The position numbers and the translations under genes are program-made. The notes beneath the pieces were generated by a model, which was not told the DNA's origin, searched no databases, and was given only the letters and a program-made list of their open reading frames with translations. Shown here piece by piece: positions 32,927 through 41,911 of a DNA stretch of 64,000 nt. Source of the stretch: Halomonas denitrificans. GTDB lineage: Bacteria > Pseudomonadota > Gammaproteobacteria > Pseudomonadales > Halomonadaceae. The stretch spans positions 1 to 64,000 of the forward strand of contig NZ_PYVX01000001.1 of assembly GCF_003056305.1 (NCBI RefSeq), given 5' to 3'. How positions within the stretch are numbered: position 1 is the stretch's first letter; every line of letters begins with the position of its first letter.

Positions 32927-33697
32927 ATGACCGCCAACGCTTCCACCCCCCGCGTCGCCCTGGTCACCGGCACCAGCAGCGGCATCGGCGAGGCCGTGGT
33001 TCGCCACTTCTGCGAGCTGGGTCATCAGGTGCTGGCCGTGGACTTCAATCCCGCCGGTCGGGAGGTCGCCGAGCGGGCCGGCGCGGCCTTCTTCCAGGCC
33101 GACCTGACCGACGGCGAGGCCTGCCGGGCGGCGGCCGCGGAGGCGATCAAGCGCTTCGGTCGCGTGGACATCCTGGTCAACAACGCGGGCATCCAGCACG
33201 TCTCGCCCATCGAGACGTTCCCCGAGGCGAAGTGGCGCCAGATCATCGACCTGATGCTGACCGCCCCCTTCCTGCTGACCCAGGCGGTGTGGCCGAGCAT
33301 GCGCGAGAGCGGCTGGGGCCGCGTCATCAACATCGCCTCGGTGCACGCCCAGGTGGCCTCGCCGGGCAAGGCCGCCTACATCAGCGCAAAGCACGGCATG
33401 ATCGGCCTGACCAAGACCGCGGCACTGGAGGGCGGTGGCCAGGGCATCACCGCCAACGCCATCTGCCCGGCCTACGTCAAGACGCCGCTGGTCGACAACC
33501 AGATCGCCGACCAGGCGCGGATGCACGGCATGGAGGAGCAGGAGGTGATCGAGAACATCATGCTCAAGAACGCCGCCGTGAAACGGCTGATCGAGCCCAG
33601 CGAGGTGGCGTCCCTGGTCGCCTACCTGGCCTCGGATCAGGCCGGCGCCGTCACCGGGGCGAGCTGGAACATCGACCTGGGCTGGACCGCCCAGTAA
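32927..33697 (+). CDS. bdhA: 3-hydroxybutyrate dehydrogenase
   Basis: The 256-residue short-chain dehydrogenase oxidises 3-hydroxybutyrate to acetoacetate with NAD+. Visible features are the dinucleotide motif TGTSSGIGE, NNAGIQHVSPIE, catalytic Ser in INIASVHAQVASPGKAAYISAKHG with the YxxxK pair, and the family-typical NAICPAYVKTPLVDNQI and GASWNIDLGWTAQ end. AAGAGGAG precedes the ATG at 32927. Its product is the substrate of the ScoAB transferase at 8704, and both belong to polyhydroxybutyrate/ketone-body use. Confidence 0.93.
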   Translation: MTANASTPRVALVTGTSSGIGEAVVRHFCELGHQVLAVDFNPAGREVAERAGAAFFQADLTDGEACRAAAAEAIKRFGRVDILVNNAGIQHVSPIETFPEAKWRQIIDLMLTAPFLLTQAVWPSMRESGWGRVINIASVHAQVASPGKAAYISAKHGMIGLTKTAALEGGGQGITANAICPAYVKTPLVDNQIADQARMHGMEEQEVIENIMLKNAAVKRLIEPSEVASLVAYLASDQAGAVTGASWNIDLGWTAQ

Positions 33698-33732
33698 CGG
33701 CGGCGAGCGGCAAGCGCCGAGTCACAAGCCAG

Positions 33733-33754
33733 CCCCGAGGCCATGACCTCGGGG
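33733..33754. terminator. Terminator between bdhA and the response regulator
   Basis: An 8-bp stem CCCCGAGG with a 6-base loop (CCATGA) lies between convergent genes; TTGTTCGTTC follows on the plus strand. It probably serves bdhA. Confidence 0.6.
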
Positions 33755-33793
33755 TTGTTCGTTCGTCGGGAGCGGCCGAGCCCCCTGGCCGCC

Positions 33794-34333
33794 TCAGCGC
33801 CTGACCGGGCGCTTCTGCAGCTTGCGCTGCAGGGTGCGGCGGTGCATGCCCAGCGCCCTGGCCGTGGCGGAGATGTTGCCGTCGTGCTCCTGGAGCACCT
33901 TCTGGATGTGCTCCCAGGTGATGCGGTTGATCGACGGGGGGTGCTCGGCCACCTCCCGTTCCGGGTCGCCCTCCTCCCGTGACAGGGCGGCGAGCACCTC
34001 GTCGGCATCGGCCGGCTTGCAGAGGTAGTTCACCGCGCCGAGCTTGATCGCCTCCACCGCGGTGGCGATGCTCGAGTAGCCCGTCAGCACGATCACCCGG
34101 CACGCGGGCACCAGCTCCAGCAGCTCGGGCAGCAGCTTGAGCCCCGACTCGTTCTCCAGCTTGAGGTCCAGGGTGGCCAGCTGGGGCTGGTGACGCCGCG
34201 CCAGGGAGAGCGCCTGGGCGGCGTCGTGGGCCACCATCACCTCGAAGCCGCGGCGCGTCAGCGCCCGGTCGAGCACATGGCAGAACATCTCGTCGTCGTC
34301 GATGATCAGCAGGCGTTCGGCGGTCTCTTGCAT
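33794..34333 (-). CDS. regA: RegA/PrrA/ActR-family response regulator
   Basis: The 179-residue protein has a receiver domain (LLIIDDDEMFCHVL, phosphoacceptor Asp in LATLDLKLENESG, VLTGYSSIATAVEAIKLGA) and a C-terminal Fis-type HTH (WEHIQKVLQEHDGNISATARALGMHRRTLQRKLQKRP). This is the compact RegA layout without an AAA+ domain. The family controls respiration and redox-balancing genes in response to oxygen or the quinone pool. It lies 35 bp after the kinase gene on the same strand, forming a two-component pair. Confidence 0.9.
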   Translation of the reverse strand: MQETAERLLIIDDDEMFCHVLDRALTRRGFEVMVAHDAAQALSLARRHQPQLATLDLKLENESGLKLLPELLELVPACRVIVLTGYSSIATAVEAIKLGAVNYLCKPADADEVLAALSREEGDPEREVAEHPPSINRITWEHIQKVLQEHDGNISATARALGMHRRTLQRKLQKRPVRR

Positions 34334-34368
34334 GTCGTCCTCGCAGGGTCGGGGAAATCCCGGAGCCG

Positions 34369-35640
34369 TCAGGTCGTCGTCTGGCTGCGCGGCAGGATCA
34401 CCTCGGTGAGGGTGCCGCCGTCGGGGTGATTGTACAGGCTCACGCCGCCGCCGAAGCGGTTGATGGTGGCGTGGGTCAGGAAGAGGCCGATGCCGAGCCC
34501 CTTGCTCTTGGTGGAGACGAAGGTCTCGCCCAGCTGGTCGGCGATGGACATCGCCACGCCCGGCCCGTGGTCGCGGATGTCGATGATCACCTCGTCGCCG
34601 TTCCACTCCAGGCGGATGACGATGTCGTCGGGGTTGGCGTCGGCGGCGTTGTTGAGCAGGTTGGTCAGCGCCTGGTCGAGGGTGGCGTCCACCGCCAGCC
34701 GGGGCGGGTCGCGGCGCTCGGCGACCTCCAGGCGGTGGCTGACGTCGGGACGCAGCACCAGCCAGCGCTGCACCACGCCGGCCAGCCACGCCTGGGCGTC
34801 GCAGACCTCGGGTTCGGCCATGCGCCGCCGATCGGCGCTCTGCACCAGGTGGCGCAGCCGCGACTTGCAGGTGTCGACCTGCTGGCGCAGCAGCTCCAGG
34901 TCCCGGGTCAGCTCGGGGTCGTCCCGGGCCTCCTCGCGCATCTCGGCGAGCAGCACCGCCATGGTGGAGAGCGGCGTGCCGAGCTCATGGGCGGTGCCCG
35001 CCGCCTGGGTGGCCACCGCCAGCACCTGCTCGTTGCGCAGCGCCGCCTCGCGGGTGCGCGACAGCGCCTGGTCCCGGCTGCGCAGGGCATGGGCCATCTT
35101 GAAGATGAAGAAGGTGACGAGCCCCGCCGAGAGCCCGAAGTTCATCCACATGCCCAGCTTGTGCAGGCCGACAGTGGAGGTGCCGTCGCCTTGGGCGAGC
35201 TGCGGCAGCGGCTGGTAGACCACCATCAGGAAGGTGTAGGCGGCCATGGAGGCCGCGGCGATCAGCCAGGCGTGGCGCCAGGGCAGGGTGGCCGCGGCGA
35301 TGGTCACCGGCACCAGGTAGTAGTTGATGAAGGGGTTGTGGGCGCCGCCGGTGAAGTAGAAGAGCAGCGTCAGCCCCGTCACGTCGATCATCAGGTGGCC
35401 GAGGTACTCCTGGTGGGTCACCGCCCGGGGTCGCCCCAGCCGCCACCAGGTGGCGATGTTGATCCCCCCCATGGTGACGATCACCGCGATCACCGCGGGC
35501 ACCTGCAGCGAGAAGCCCAGCAGCTCGATGCCGATGATGATGGCGGCGAGAAAGCCGGTCCAGGTGATGCCGCGCACGATCGTCAGCCGCACCAGGTTGC
35601 GGTTGGGGGTGGAGAGCGGCAGGGGAAGGGCGGCTTGCAT
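34369..35640 (-). CDS. regB: RegB/PrrB/ActS-family redox-sensing histidine kinase
   Basis: The 423-residue membrane kinase has about six N-terminal helices including the quinone-site-like FYFTGGAHNPFINYYLVP. An H box follows (AAGTAHELGTPLSTMAVLL), then a dimerisation helix with a cysteine (QQVDTCKSRLRHL) at the position expected for the redox-active Cys of RegB. The C-terminal ATPase domain has NLLNNAADAN, DHGPGV and GLGIGLFLT. It signals quinone/redox state to the downstream RegA-type regulator. ATG at 35640 (MQAALPLPLSTPNRNLVRL) is the family-like start. Confidence 0.9.
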   Translation of the reverse strand: MQAALPLPLSTPNRNLVRLTIVRGITWTGFLAAIIIGIELLGFSLQVPAVIAVIVTMGGINIATWWRLGRPRAVTHQEYLGHLMIDVTGLTLLFYFTGGAHNPFINYYLVPVTIAAATLPWRHAWLIAAASMAAYTFLMVVYQPLPQLAQGDGTSTVGLHKLGMWMNFGLSAGLVTFFIFKMAHALRSRDQALSRTREAALRNEQVLAVATQAAGTAHELGTPLSTMAVLLAEMREEARDDPELTRDLELLRQQVDTCKSRLRHLVQSADRRRMAEPEVCDAQAWLAGVVQRWLVLRPDVSHRLEVAERRDPPRLAVDATLDQALTNLLNNAADANPDDIVIRLEWNGDEVIIDIRDHGPGVAMSIADQLGETFVSTKSKGLGIGLFLTHATINRFGGGVSLYNHPDGGTLTEVILPRSQTTT

Positions 35641-35805
35641 GGCGACTCCGCGAGGCGAATGGGGGCCGATGATACCCGATCCGGGGCCGGGCGGGGCGCG
35701 CCGCCGGCGTGGCGGACTGCGGTCGAGTGTCGCCTCGTCGCCGACAATCCCCGGTCGATGACTGTATATTGTGGGCTGTTGATATGCCCGGTGGAACCCT
35801 GCCCG

Positions 35806-37074
35806 ATGCTCAGACGCCTGCTCCCCCTGTTGATCCTGGCCCTCGGCGTGGCGGCCTTCCTGTGGCTGCGCGCGACCCGGCCGGAGAGCCCCAGCGTGAC
35901 CCCCGAGGAGCGTCGCTGGCGGGTCGAGACCCTCGCCGCGACGCTGGCGCCCCAGGCCCCGGTGCTGCCGCTCTACGGCGAGATCGTCGCCCCCGACCTG
36001 CTCACCGTCACCGCGCCCCTGGCCGGACGCATCGCCGAGCGGCCGGTCCGCGAGGGGCAGCGCGTCGCCGAGGGCGAGCGGCTGGTGGCGATGGACGACG
36101 CCGACGTGCTGCCGCCCCTGCGGCAGGCCGAGGCCGAGGTGGCGGATCGCGAGGCCCAGGTGGAGAACGAGCGGGTGCGCCACGCAAGCGACCGCGAGGC
36201 GCTGGCCCGCGAGCGCGAGCTGGTCGACAACGCCCGTCGCCAGCTGGAGCGCACCCGCTCGCTCCGGGACCGCAACCTGGCCTCCCAGTCGGATCTCGAC
36301 ACGGCGCGCAACGAGCTGGCCCGCGCCCGGGTGACGGTGGCGGCCCGGGAGCGGGCGATCGCCGAGCATCCGGCGCGCCTGCAGTCGCTGGAGGCGGGGC
36401 TGGCCCGGGCCCGGGCCGCCCTGGCCGCGGCGCGTCGCGATGCCGCGCGCAGCCGGGTCGAGGCGCCCTTCGACGGCATCGTCACGCGCATCCGGGTCGC
36501 CCCGGGCGATCGGGTCGCGGCGCAGAGCGAGCTGCTCAGCGTCTATCCGGTGCGGGGGCTGGAGCTTCGCGCGCGCATCCCCCGGCGCCATCAGGACGAG
36601 CTCCTCGAGGCGCTGTCCCGGGGGCAGCGCCTGGTGGCCAGCGACGGGCAGGGCGCTCGCTTCGCGCTGGAGGGGCTCGCCGGCGAGGGCGACCCCGCCG
36701 GCACCGAGGCGATCCTGCGCCTCGTGGCGGGGGGCGAGCGGCTGCGTCCCGGCAGCCTCGCGGCCGTGTCCCTCGAGCGCCCGCGGGTGCCGGAGAGCCT
36801 GGCGGTACCCTACAGCGCCCTCTACGGCAACGACGCCCTCTACCGGATGGACGAGGCGAACCGCATGCAGCGCCTGGCCGTAACCCTCCACGGCGATGTG
36901 ATCCGCGACAGCGAGCGCTGGGCGCTGGTCAGCGGCGAGGCGCTGGTCGACGGCGACCGGGTGATCGTCACCCACCTGCCCAACGCCATGCAGGGGCTTT
37001 TGGTCGAGAGCGCCAATGAGCCGCCGGAAGGCGTCGACGAGGCGCGCGAAGGCGACCCGGAGGCGTCCTCGTGA
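35806..37074 (+). CDS. RND efflux periplasmic adaptor (membrane fusion protein)
   Basis: The 422-residue protein has an N-terminal membrane anchor (LLPLLILALGVAAFLWL) and a split lipoyl domain (VTAPLAGRIAERPVREGQRVAEGERLVAMDD and SRVEAPFDGIVTRIRVAPGDRV). Between the lipoyl halves is a long coiled-coil hairpin (about 100-215), followed by a beta-barrel region. It bridges the inner-membrane pump and an outer-membrane channel. Its stop overlaps the start of the permease (GTGA), a translationally coupled pair. No outer-membrane TolC-type gene is adjacent. Confidence 0.9.
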   Translation: MLRRLLPLLILALGVAAFLWLRATRPESPSVTPEERRWRVETLAATLAPQAPVLPLYGEIVAPDLLTVTAPLAGRIAERPVREGQRVAEGERLVAMDDADVLPPLRQAEAEVADREAQVENERVRHASDREALARERELVDNARRQLERTRSLRDRNLASQSDLDTARNELARARVTVAARERAIAEHPARLQSLEAGLARARAALAAARRDAARSRVEAPFDGIVTRIRVAPGDRVAAQSELLSVYPVRGLELRARIPRRHQDELLEALSRGQRLVASDGQGARFALEGLAGEGDPAGTEAILRLVAGGERLRPGSLAAVSLERPRVPESLAVPYSALYGNDALYRMDEANRMQRLAVTLHGDVIRDSERWALVSGEALVDGDRVIVTHLPNAMQGLLVESANEPPEGVDEAREGDPEASS

Positions 37075-40000
37075 GCCGTCGGCGCGGCCTGATCGGCTTC
37101 TTCGTCCACCACCGGGTCGCCGCCAACCTGGTGATGCTGGTGATGCTGCTCGGCGGGGCGCTCGGCATCTCGCGCATGAACATCCAGTTCTTCCCCACCT
37201 TCGCCCTGGACGTGGTCAGCGTGCGCACGGTGTGGAGCGGCGCCTCGGCGGAGGACATCGAGCAGGGCATCACCATCCCCTTCGAGCAGCGCCTGCGCAG
37301 CATCGATGGCCTGAAGCGCATGACCTCCACCTCGGCCCAGGGCGTCTCGAGCATCACCCTGGAGTTCCACGAGGGCACCGATCCCATCCTGGCGCTGGAC
37401 GACGTCCGCCAGCAGGTCGACGAGTTCACCAATCTGCCGGTGGACGCCGAGGAGCCCCAGGTCGCCCGGGCGGCGCGCTACGAGCCGGTGGCCCGGCTGC
37501 TGGTGCACGGCGAGGTCACGCCCCGGGAGCTTCGCCACCTGGCCAACCGCTTCGAGGACCAGTTGCTCCAGGCGGGCATCGACCGGGTGGAGATCAGCGG
37601 CCTGCCCGACCAGCAGATCAGCATCGAGGTCCCGGCCGAGCGGCTGCAGGGGCTGCAGCTCGGCCTCGGCGAGATCGCCGAGCGCATCGAGGCGATGTCC
37701 CGAGACCTGCCGGCGGGGCTGCTCGGCCAGCAGGACAGCACCCGCGAGCTGCGCGCCGTGGAGCAGCGCCGCGACGCCCTGGCCTTCGCCGACCTGCCGG
37801 TGCTCAGCGGCGAACGGGTGCAGCTGCGCCTGGGCGACATCGCCACCATCCGCCAGGAGGCCCGCGAGCCCTCGGTGACCCTGAGTCGCGACGGCCAACC
37901 GGCGGTGGAGCTGATGCTGCAGCGAAGCGAGAACGGCAACTCGCTGGCCGCTGCCGAGGTGCTCAATCGCTGGCTCGACGAGACCCGCCCCCAGCTGCCG
38001 CCCTCGGTGGAGCTCGAGGTGCACGACGAGACCTGGCAGCTGATCGCCGAGCGCATTTGGCTGCTGATCAGCAACGGCCTGGGCGGGCTCGCGCTGGTGC
38101 TGCTGCTGCTCTACTTCTTCCTGCCCGCCCGGGTGGCGCTGTGGGTGGCCATCGGCATTCCCACCGCCTTCCTGGCGGCCATGGCGGTGTTCTGGGTGAT
38201 CGGCGGGTCGATCAACATGATCTCGCTGTTCGCGCTGATCATGGCGCTGGGGGTGATCGTCGACGACGCCATCGTGGTCGGCGAGGACGCCGACGCCCAC
38301 TTTCGCGGCGGCGAGGCCGCCCGCCACGCCTCCGAGGGAGCCGCTCGGCGCATGCTGTGGCCGGTCATCGCCTCGTCGCTGACCACGGTGGCCGCCTTCA
38401 TGCCGCTGCTGCTGGTGGGCGGGGTGATCGGCAACATCCTCGGCGATATCCCGGTGGTGATGATCTGCGTGCTCATCGCCTCGCTGCTGGAGTGCTTCGT
38501 GGTGCTGCCGGCCCACCTGCGCAACGCCTTCGTGCCGGGCAAGACGCCGCGGCGCCACCTGCTGTCGCGGCCTCGGGAACGCTTCGAGACGGCCTTCGAG
38601 CGCTTTCGCGAGGGGCCCTTCCGGCGCTTCTCGGCGCTGACCCTGCGCCACCGCGGCGCCACGCTCGCCTCGGCGCTCGCGGTGGTGCTCTTCACCGTCG
38701 GCCTGTTGGTCGGGGGGCGCCTGGAGTTCAACTTCTTCCCGACGCCCGAGCCCAACATCCTCTATGCCAACGCCAGCTTCGTGGCCGGCACCGATCGCGG
38801 CACCGTCGATACGCTGCTGGAGCAGATGCAGGCCGCCCTGGACGAGACCGAGGCGGCGCTCGGCGGCGGGCTCGTCCAGCACGCCGTGACGCGCCATGGG
38901 GCCACCATCTCGAGCGGCGAGCAGGGACGCAACGGCGACAACGTCGGCTCGATGATGATAGAGCTCACCCCTTCGGACGATCGCGACGTGCGCAACGCCG
39001 AGTTCATCCGCGCCTGGCGCGCGCGGATGGACGAGCCGGCGGGCCTGGAGAACCTGACCATCAACGAGCGCGCGGCGGGCCCGCCCGGCAAGGACGTCAA
39101 CATCCGCCTGACCGGCGAGTCGGCGGAGGACCTCAAGGCCGCCGCGGAATCGCTCTCCCGCTCGCTGCGCGAGCTGCCCGGTGTGCTGGATACCGAGGAC
39201 GACATGCCCTGGGGGCGCGAGCAGCTCCTCTACCGGGTGAGCCCCCACGGCGAGGCCCTGGGGCTGACCACCCTCGAGCTGGGCCGACAGCTCCGGGCGG
39301 CCTTCGACGGCCGCCTGGTGCAGATCTACCAGGACGGCGCCGACGAGATCGAGGTGCGGGTGATGCTGCCCCGGGAGCAGCGCGAGCGACTCTCGACGCT
39401 GTCGCGCCTGACGGTGCGCACCCCACAGGGGCGCTTCGTGCCGCTGGACCAGGTCATGGTGCTCGACCATCGCCAGGGCTTCGAGGCGCTGCGCCATGCC
39501 GACGGCCGCCTGGCGGTGGAGGTGACCGCCGAGCTCGACGGCGAGATCACCAACGCCGAGCGGGTGCTGGACGCCCTCTCCGAGGAGGTGCTGCCGATGC
39601 TCGCCAGCACCCACCGGCTCCGCTACAGCTTCGAGGGACGCGCCGCCGACCAGCGCGAGACCTTCGCCGACATGCGCACCGGTCTGCTGATCGGCCTGGG
39701 GCTGATGTACGTGGTGCTGGCCTGGGTCTTCGCCTCCTGGAGCCTGCCGCTGATCGTCATGACGATCATCCCGCTGGCGCTGGTCGGGGCGCTGCTGGGC
39801 CACTGGGCGCTGGGCCTCAACCTGACCATGCTGTCGCTGTTCGGGCTCTTCGGGCTCTCGGGCATCGTGGTCAACAACGCCATCATCCTGGTGGCCTTCT
39901 ACCGCCATCAGCGCCACAAGGGGCTCGCCATCGACGCCGCCCTCAACGAGGCGGTGGTGCAGCGGGTGCGCGCCGTGCTGCTCACCTCGCTGACCACCAT

Positions 40001-40205
40001 CGGCGGGCTTCTGCCGCTGCTCTTCGAGACCTCGCTGCAGGCGCAGTTCCTGATCCCCATGGCCGTCTCCATCGCCTTCGGCCTCGCCTTCTCGACCCTG
40101 CTGGTGCTGGCCGTGATCCCGGTGCTGCTGAGCTACCTCGAGCGGCTGCGCGAACGGTTCGGTCGCGCTGACGAACACGGCGAGGAGGCGCCGGCGCGCG
40201 GCTGA
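37071..40205 (+). CDS. RND efflux permease (AcrB/HAE1-like)
   Basis: The 1044-residue pump has the RND duplication: an N-terminal helix (FVHHRVAANLVMLVMLLGGALGI), first periplasmic loop, helices with the proton-relay Asp pair in GVIVDDAIVVGEDADAHF (TM4), a second loop from about residue 560, and TM10-12 with LSGIVVNNAIILVAFYRHQ. It exports small molecules by proton antiport with the upstream adaptor. The start is GTG at 37071, overlapping the adaptor stop. Substrate unknown. Confidence 0.93.
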   Translation: MSRRRGLIGFFVHHRVAANLVMLVMLLGGALGISRMNIQFFPTFALDVVSVRTVWSGASAEDIEQGITIPFEQRLRSIDGLKRMTSTSAQGVSSITLEFHEGTDPILALDDVRQQVDEFTNLPVDAEEPQVARAARYEPVARLLVHGEVTPRELRHLANRFEDQLLQAGIDRVEISGLPDQQISIEVPAERLQGLQLGLGEIAERIEAMSRDLPAGLLGQQDSTRELRAVEQRRDALAFADLPVLSGERVQLRLGDIATIRQEAREPSVTLSRDGQPAVELMLQRSENGNSLAAAEVLNRWLDETRPQLPPSVELEVHDETWQLIAERIWLLISNGLGGLALVLLLLYFFLPARVALWVAIGIPTAFLAAMAVFWVIGGSINMISLFALIMALGVIVDDAIVVGEDADAHFRGGEAARHASEGAARRMLWPVIASSLTTVAAFMPLLLVGGVIGNILGDIPVVMICVLIASLLECFVVLPAHLRNAFVPGKTPRRHLLSRPRERFETAFERFREGPFRRFSALTLRHRGATLASALAVVLFTVGLLVGGRLEFNFFPTPEPNILYANASFVAGTDRGTVDTLLEQMQAALDETEAALGGGLVQHAVTRHGATISSGEQGRNGDNVGSMMIELTPSDDRDVRNAEFIRAWRARMDEPAGLENLTINERAAGPPGKDVNIRLTGESAEDLKAAAESLSRSLRELPGVLDTEDDMPWGREQLLYRVSPHGEALGLTTLELGRQLRAAFDGRLVQIYQDGADEIEVRVMLPREQRERLSTLSRLTVRTPQGRFVPLDQVMVLDHRQGFEALRHADGRLAVEVTAELDGEITNAERVLDALSEEVLPMLASTHRLRYSFEGRAADQRETFADMRTGLLIGLGLMYVVLAWVFASWSLPLIVMTIIPLALVGALLGHWALGLNLTMLSLFGLFGLSGIVVNNAIILVAFYRHQRHKGLAIDAALNEAVVQRVRAVLLTSLTTIGGLLPLLFETSLQAQFLIPMAVSIAFGLAFSTLLVLAVIPVLLSYLERLRERFGRADEHGEEAPARG

Positions 40206-40224
40206 CGACAACCGCGGGCGCGGC

Positions 40225-41328
40225 TCAGCCGTGGGCGAGGATCGGGCCCGTGAGCCGGTCGAAATCCGGCGTGACGCCGAGGCCCGGCCGGTCGTTCACG
40301 CTCATGGTGCCGTCCGTCACCGCCGGGGCGCCCTGGGCAAGCTGGGTGGTGTTGTAGCGGTGCAGGTCGGTGGTATTGAGCAGGCAGTGGGCGGGGGTGC
40401 TGGCCGCCAGCTGGGCATAGGCGGCGGTGGCGATGCCGCTGCCCCAGGCGTCCTCGATGGTCATCGGGATGCCGGCGGCGACGCAGAGGTCGCGGATGAC
40501 CCGGGAGGGCGTGAGGCCACCGAACTTGCTGACCTTCAGCGCCATGGCGTCCATGGCATCGTCGCGCAGTGCCCGCTGGACGTCCGCGAGGCTGGTCAGG
40601 CTCTCGTCGAGCTTGACGGGGTGGTGCGAGCGCCGTCGAAACGACAGGCACTCCTCGTAGCTGGCGCAGGGCTGCTCCAGGATCAGGTCCAGATCGGCAA
40701 GCGAGCGGGAGAAGCGCGCCGCCTGGTCGCGGCGCCAGGCCCCATTGACGTCCCCCACCCACACCTCGCCCGGCTTGCGGCCCTCGGCAAGCGTGCGCAG
40801 CATCGCGATATCGTCCTCCACCGCGTGGCCCAGCTTGATCTGGAAGTGGCGAAAGCCCGCCGCGCGGTAGGTCTCCATCGAGCGTGCCATGGCCTCCGGC
40901 TCGGCCAGCGGCACGATGCGATGCAGCGGCATCGCCTCCACGAGTCGCCCGCCCAGCAGCACGTGAACGGGCAGCCCCGCCGCCTGGCCCAGCAGGTCCC
41001 AGCAGGCGAGATCGATGGCGGCCTTGGCGTAGGCATGGCCGTTGAGCGCCCGGTCCATGATCCCGGCGAGGCGCGAGACGTGGCAGGGATCCTCGCCGAT
41101 CACGTGAGGGGCGAGTTCCTCCAGGCAGGCGGGCAGGCCGCCGGCGAAGGCGGGCATGTAGCTCGGGCCGCAGGGGCACACCTCGCCGACGCCGGTCAGG
41201 CCCTGGTCGGTGGTGAGCACCACCACGGTGCTGGTGAACCGCCGGTAGGTGCGTCCGCCGGCGAAGGCATAGGCGCTGCCGTCGTAGTGAAGCTCGCCGG
41301 TGTAGGCCGCCAGGTGGGTAATGCGCAC
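40225..41328 (-). CDS. Enolase-superfamily enzyme (mandelate racemase/muconate lactonizing type)
   Basis: The 367-residue enzyme has the capping domain (TYRRFTSTVVVLTTDQGLTGVGEVCP) and a barrel with the catalytic Lys in FRHFQIKLGHAVEDD. Metal ligands are in VGDVNGAW (Asp) and LEQPCASYEE (Glu), with a third in VKLDESL, and the second Lys is in ALKVSKFGGLTPS. The general layout resembles hydroxyproline-betaine epimerase or cis-3-hydroxyproline dehydratase, which would suit osmolyte catabolism; this is tentative. GTG at 41328 (VRITHLAAYTG) follows AAGGAGG and is preferred to ATG at 41352. It is convergent with the RND pump. Confidence 0.85.
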   Translation of the reverse strand: MRITHLAAYTGELHYDGSAYAFAGGRTYRRFTSTVVVLTTDQGLTGVGEVCPCGPSYMPAFAGGLPACLEELAPHVIGEDPCHVSRLAGIMDRALNGHAYAKAAIDLACWDLLGQAAGLPVHVLLGGRLVEAMPLHRIVPLAEPEAMARSMETYRAAGFRHFQIKLGHAVEDDIAMLRTLAEGRKPGEVWVGDVNGAWRRDQAARFSRSLADLDLILEQPCASYEECLSFRRRSHHPVKLDESLTSLADVQRALRDDAMDAMALKVSKFGGLTPSRVIRDLCVAAGIPMTIEDAWGSGIATAAYAQLAASTPAHCLLNTTDLHRYNTTQLAQGAPAVTDGTMSVNDRPGLGVTPDFDRLTGPILAHG

Positions 41329-41577
41329 GGTGCCTCCTTGGCCGCGGGACATCCCCCCAGCATAGCCGAGTTCCCGCTCGCCCCCTGGCCCGCGTCACCG
41401 CCGCGTTCTATCGCCTGCGTGCCGCGATCTCCTGGCAAGCGATCGGCGACACGTCTGGCCAGGCCTGCACGATCAATGGCTTGGATCGACGCCATTTGCG
41501 CACAGCGTTTCTTCAGTGACAGGCCTCTCGCCATGGTCAAGACTCACTCCGAAGTCTCACCGAGGGAGGGCCCTCCC

Positions 41578-41808
41578 ATGCAACTTCTCGTCGTCAGCTA
41601 CACCCCGGGCAGCTACCTGCTGCACTGCCTGGAAGCGGATCAGATGCCACGGGTGGGCGACACCCTCGAGGCGGAACGGATCCGCGGCCGGGTCGTCGGC
41701 GCCGAGCTTCTGCGCGACGTGCGAGGGTATGAAGGCACCGTGATCCTCGATGACCTGTCCGATCTCGGGGATCTCCCCCTGGGTGCGCCCGGCTCGCTCC
41801 CCGCCTGA
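41578..41808 (+). CDS. Small hypothetical protein
   Basis: The 76-residue protein (MQLLVVSYTPGSYLLHCLEADQMPRVGDTLEAERIRG...) has a strong ribosome-binding site (GAGGGAGGG) about 7 bases before the ATG. It looks like one compact alpha/beta domain with an SH3-like RVVGAELLRDVRGYEGTVILDD. No family was recognised. It lies alone between divergent and convergent neighbours. Confidence 0.6.
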   Translation: MQLLVVSYTPGSYLLHCLEADQMPRVGDTLEAERIRGRVVGAELLRDVRGYEGTVILDDLSDLGDLPLGAPGSLPA

Positions 41809-41911
41809 CGCGACGCCCCCTGGTCCTCGTGCCGGCAGGCGGCCGTAAGGTGGCGATCCGGCTGGCCCCTTCCGACCAGAACGGGCCAGTCGAGATCATG
41901 CGCGCCCGGCG

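Noticed and set aside
36840..40211. Over 1100-codon open frame antisense to the RND permease, and a similar-length third frame on the plus strand
   Set aside because: Both are shadows of the permease reading frame, with repetitive Arg/Gly/His composition and no start signals.
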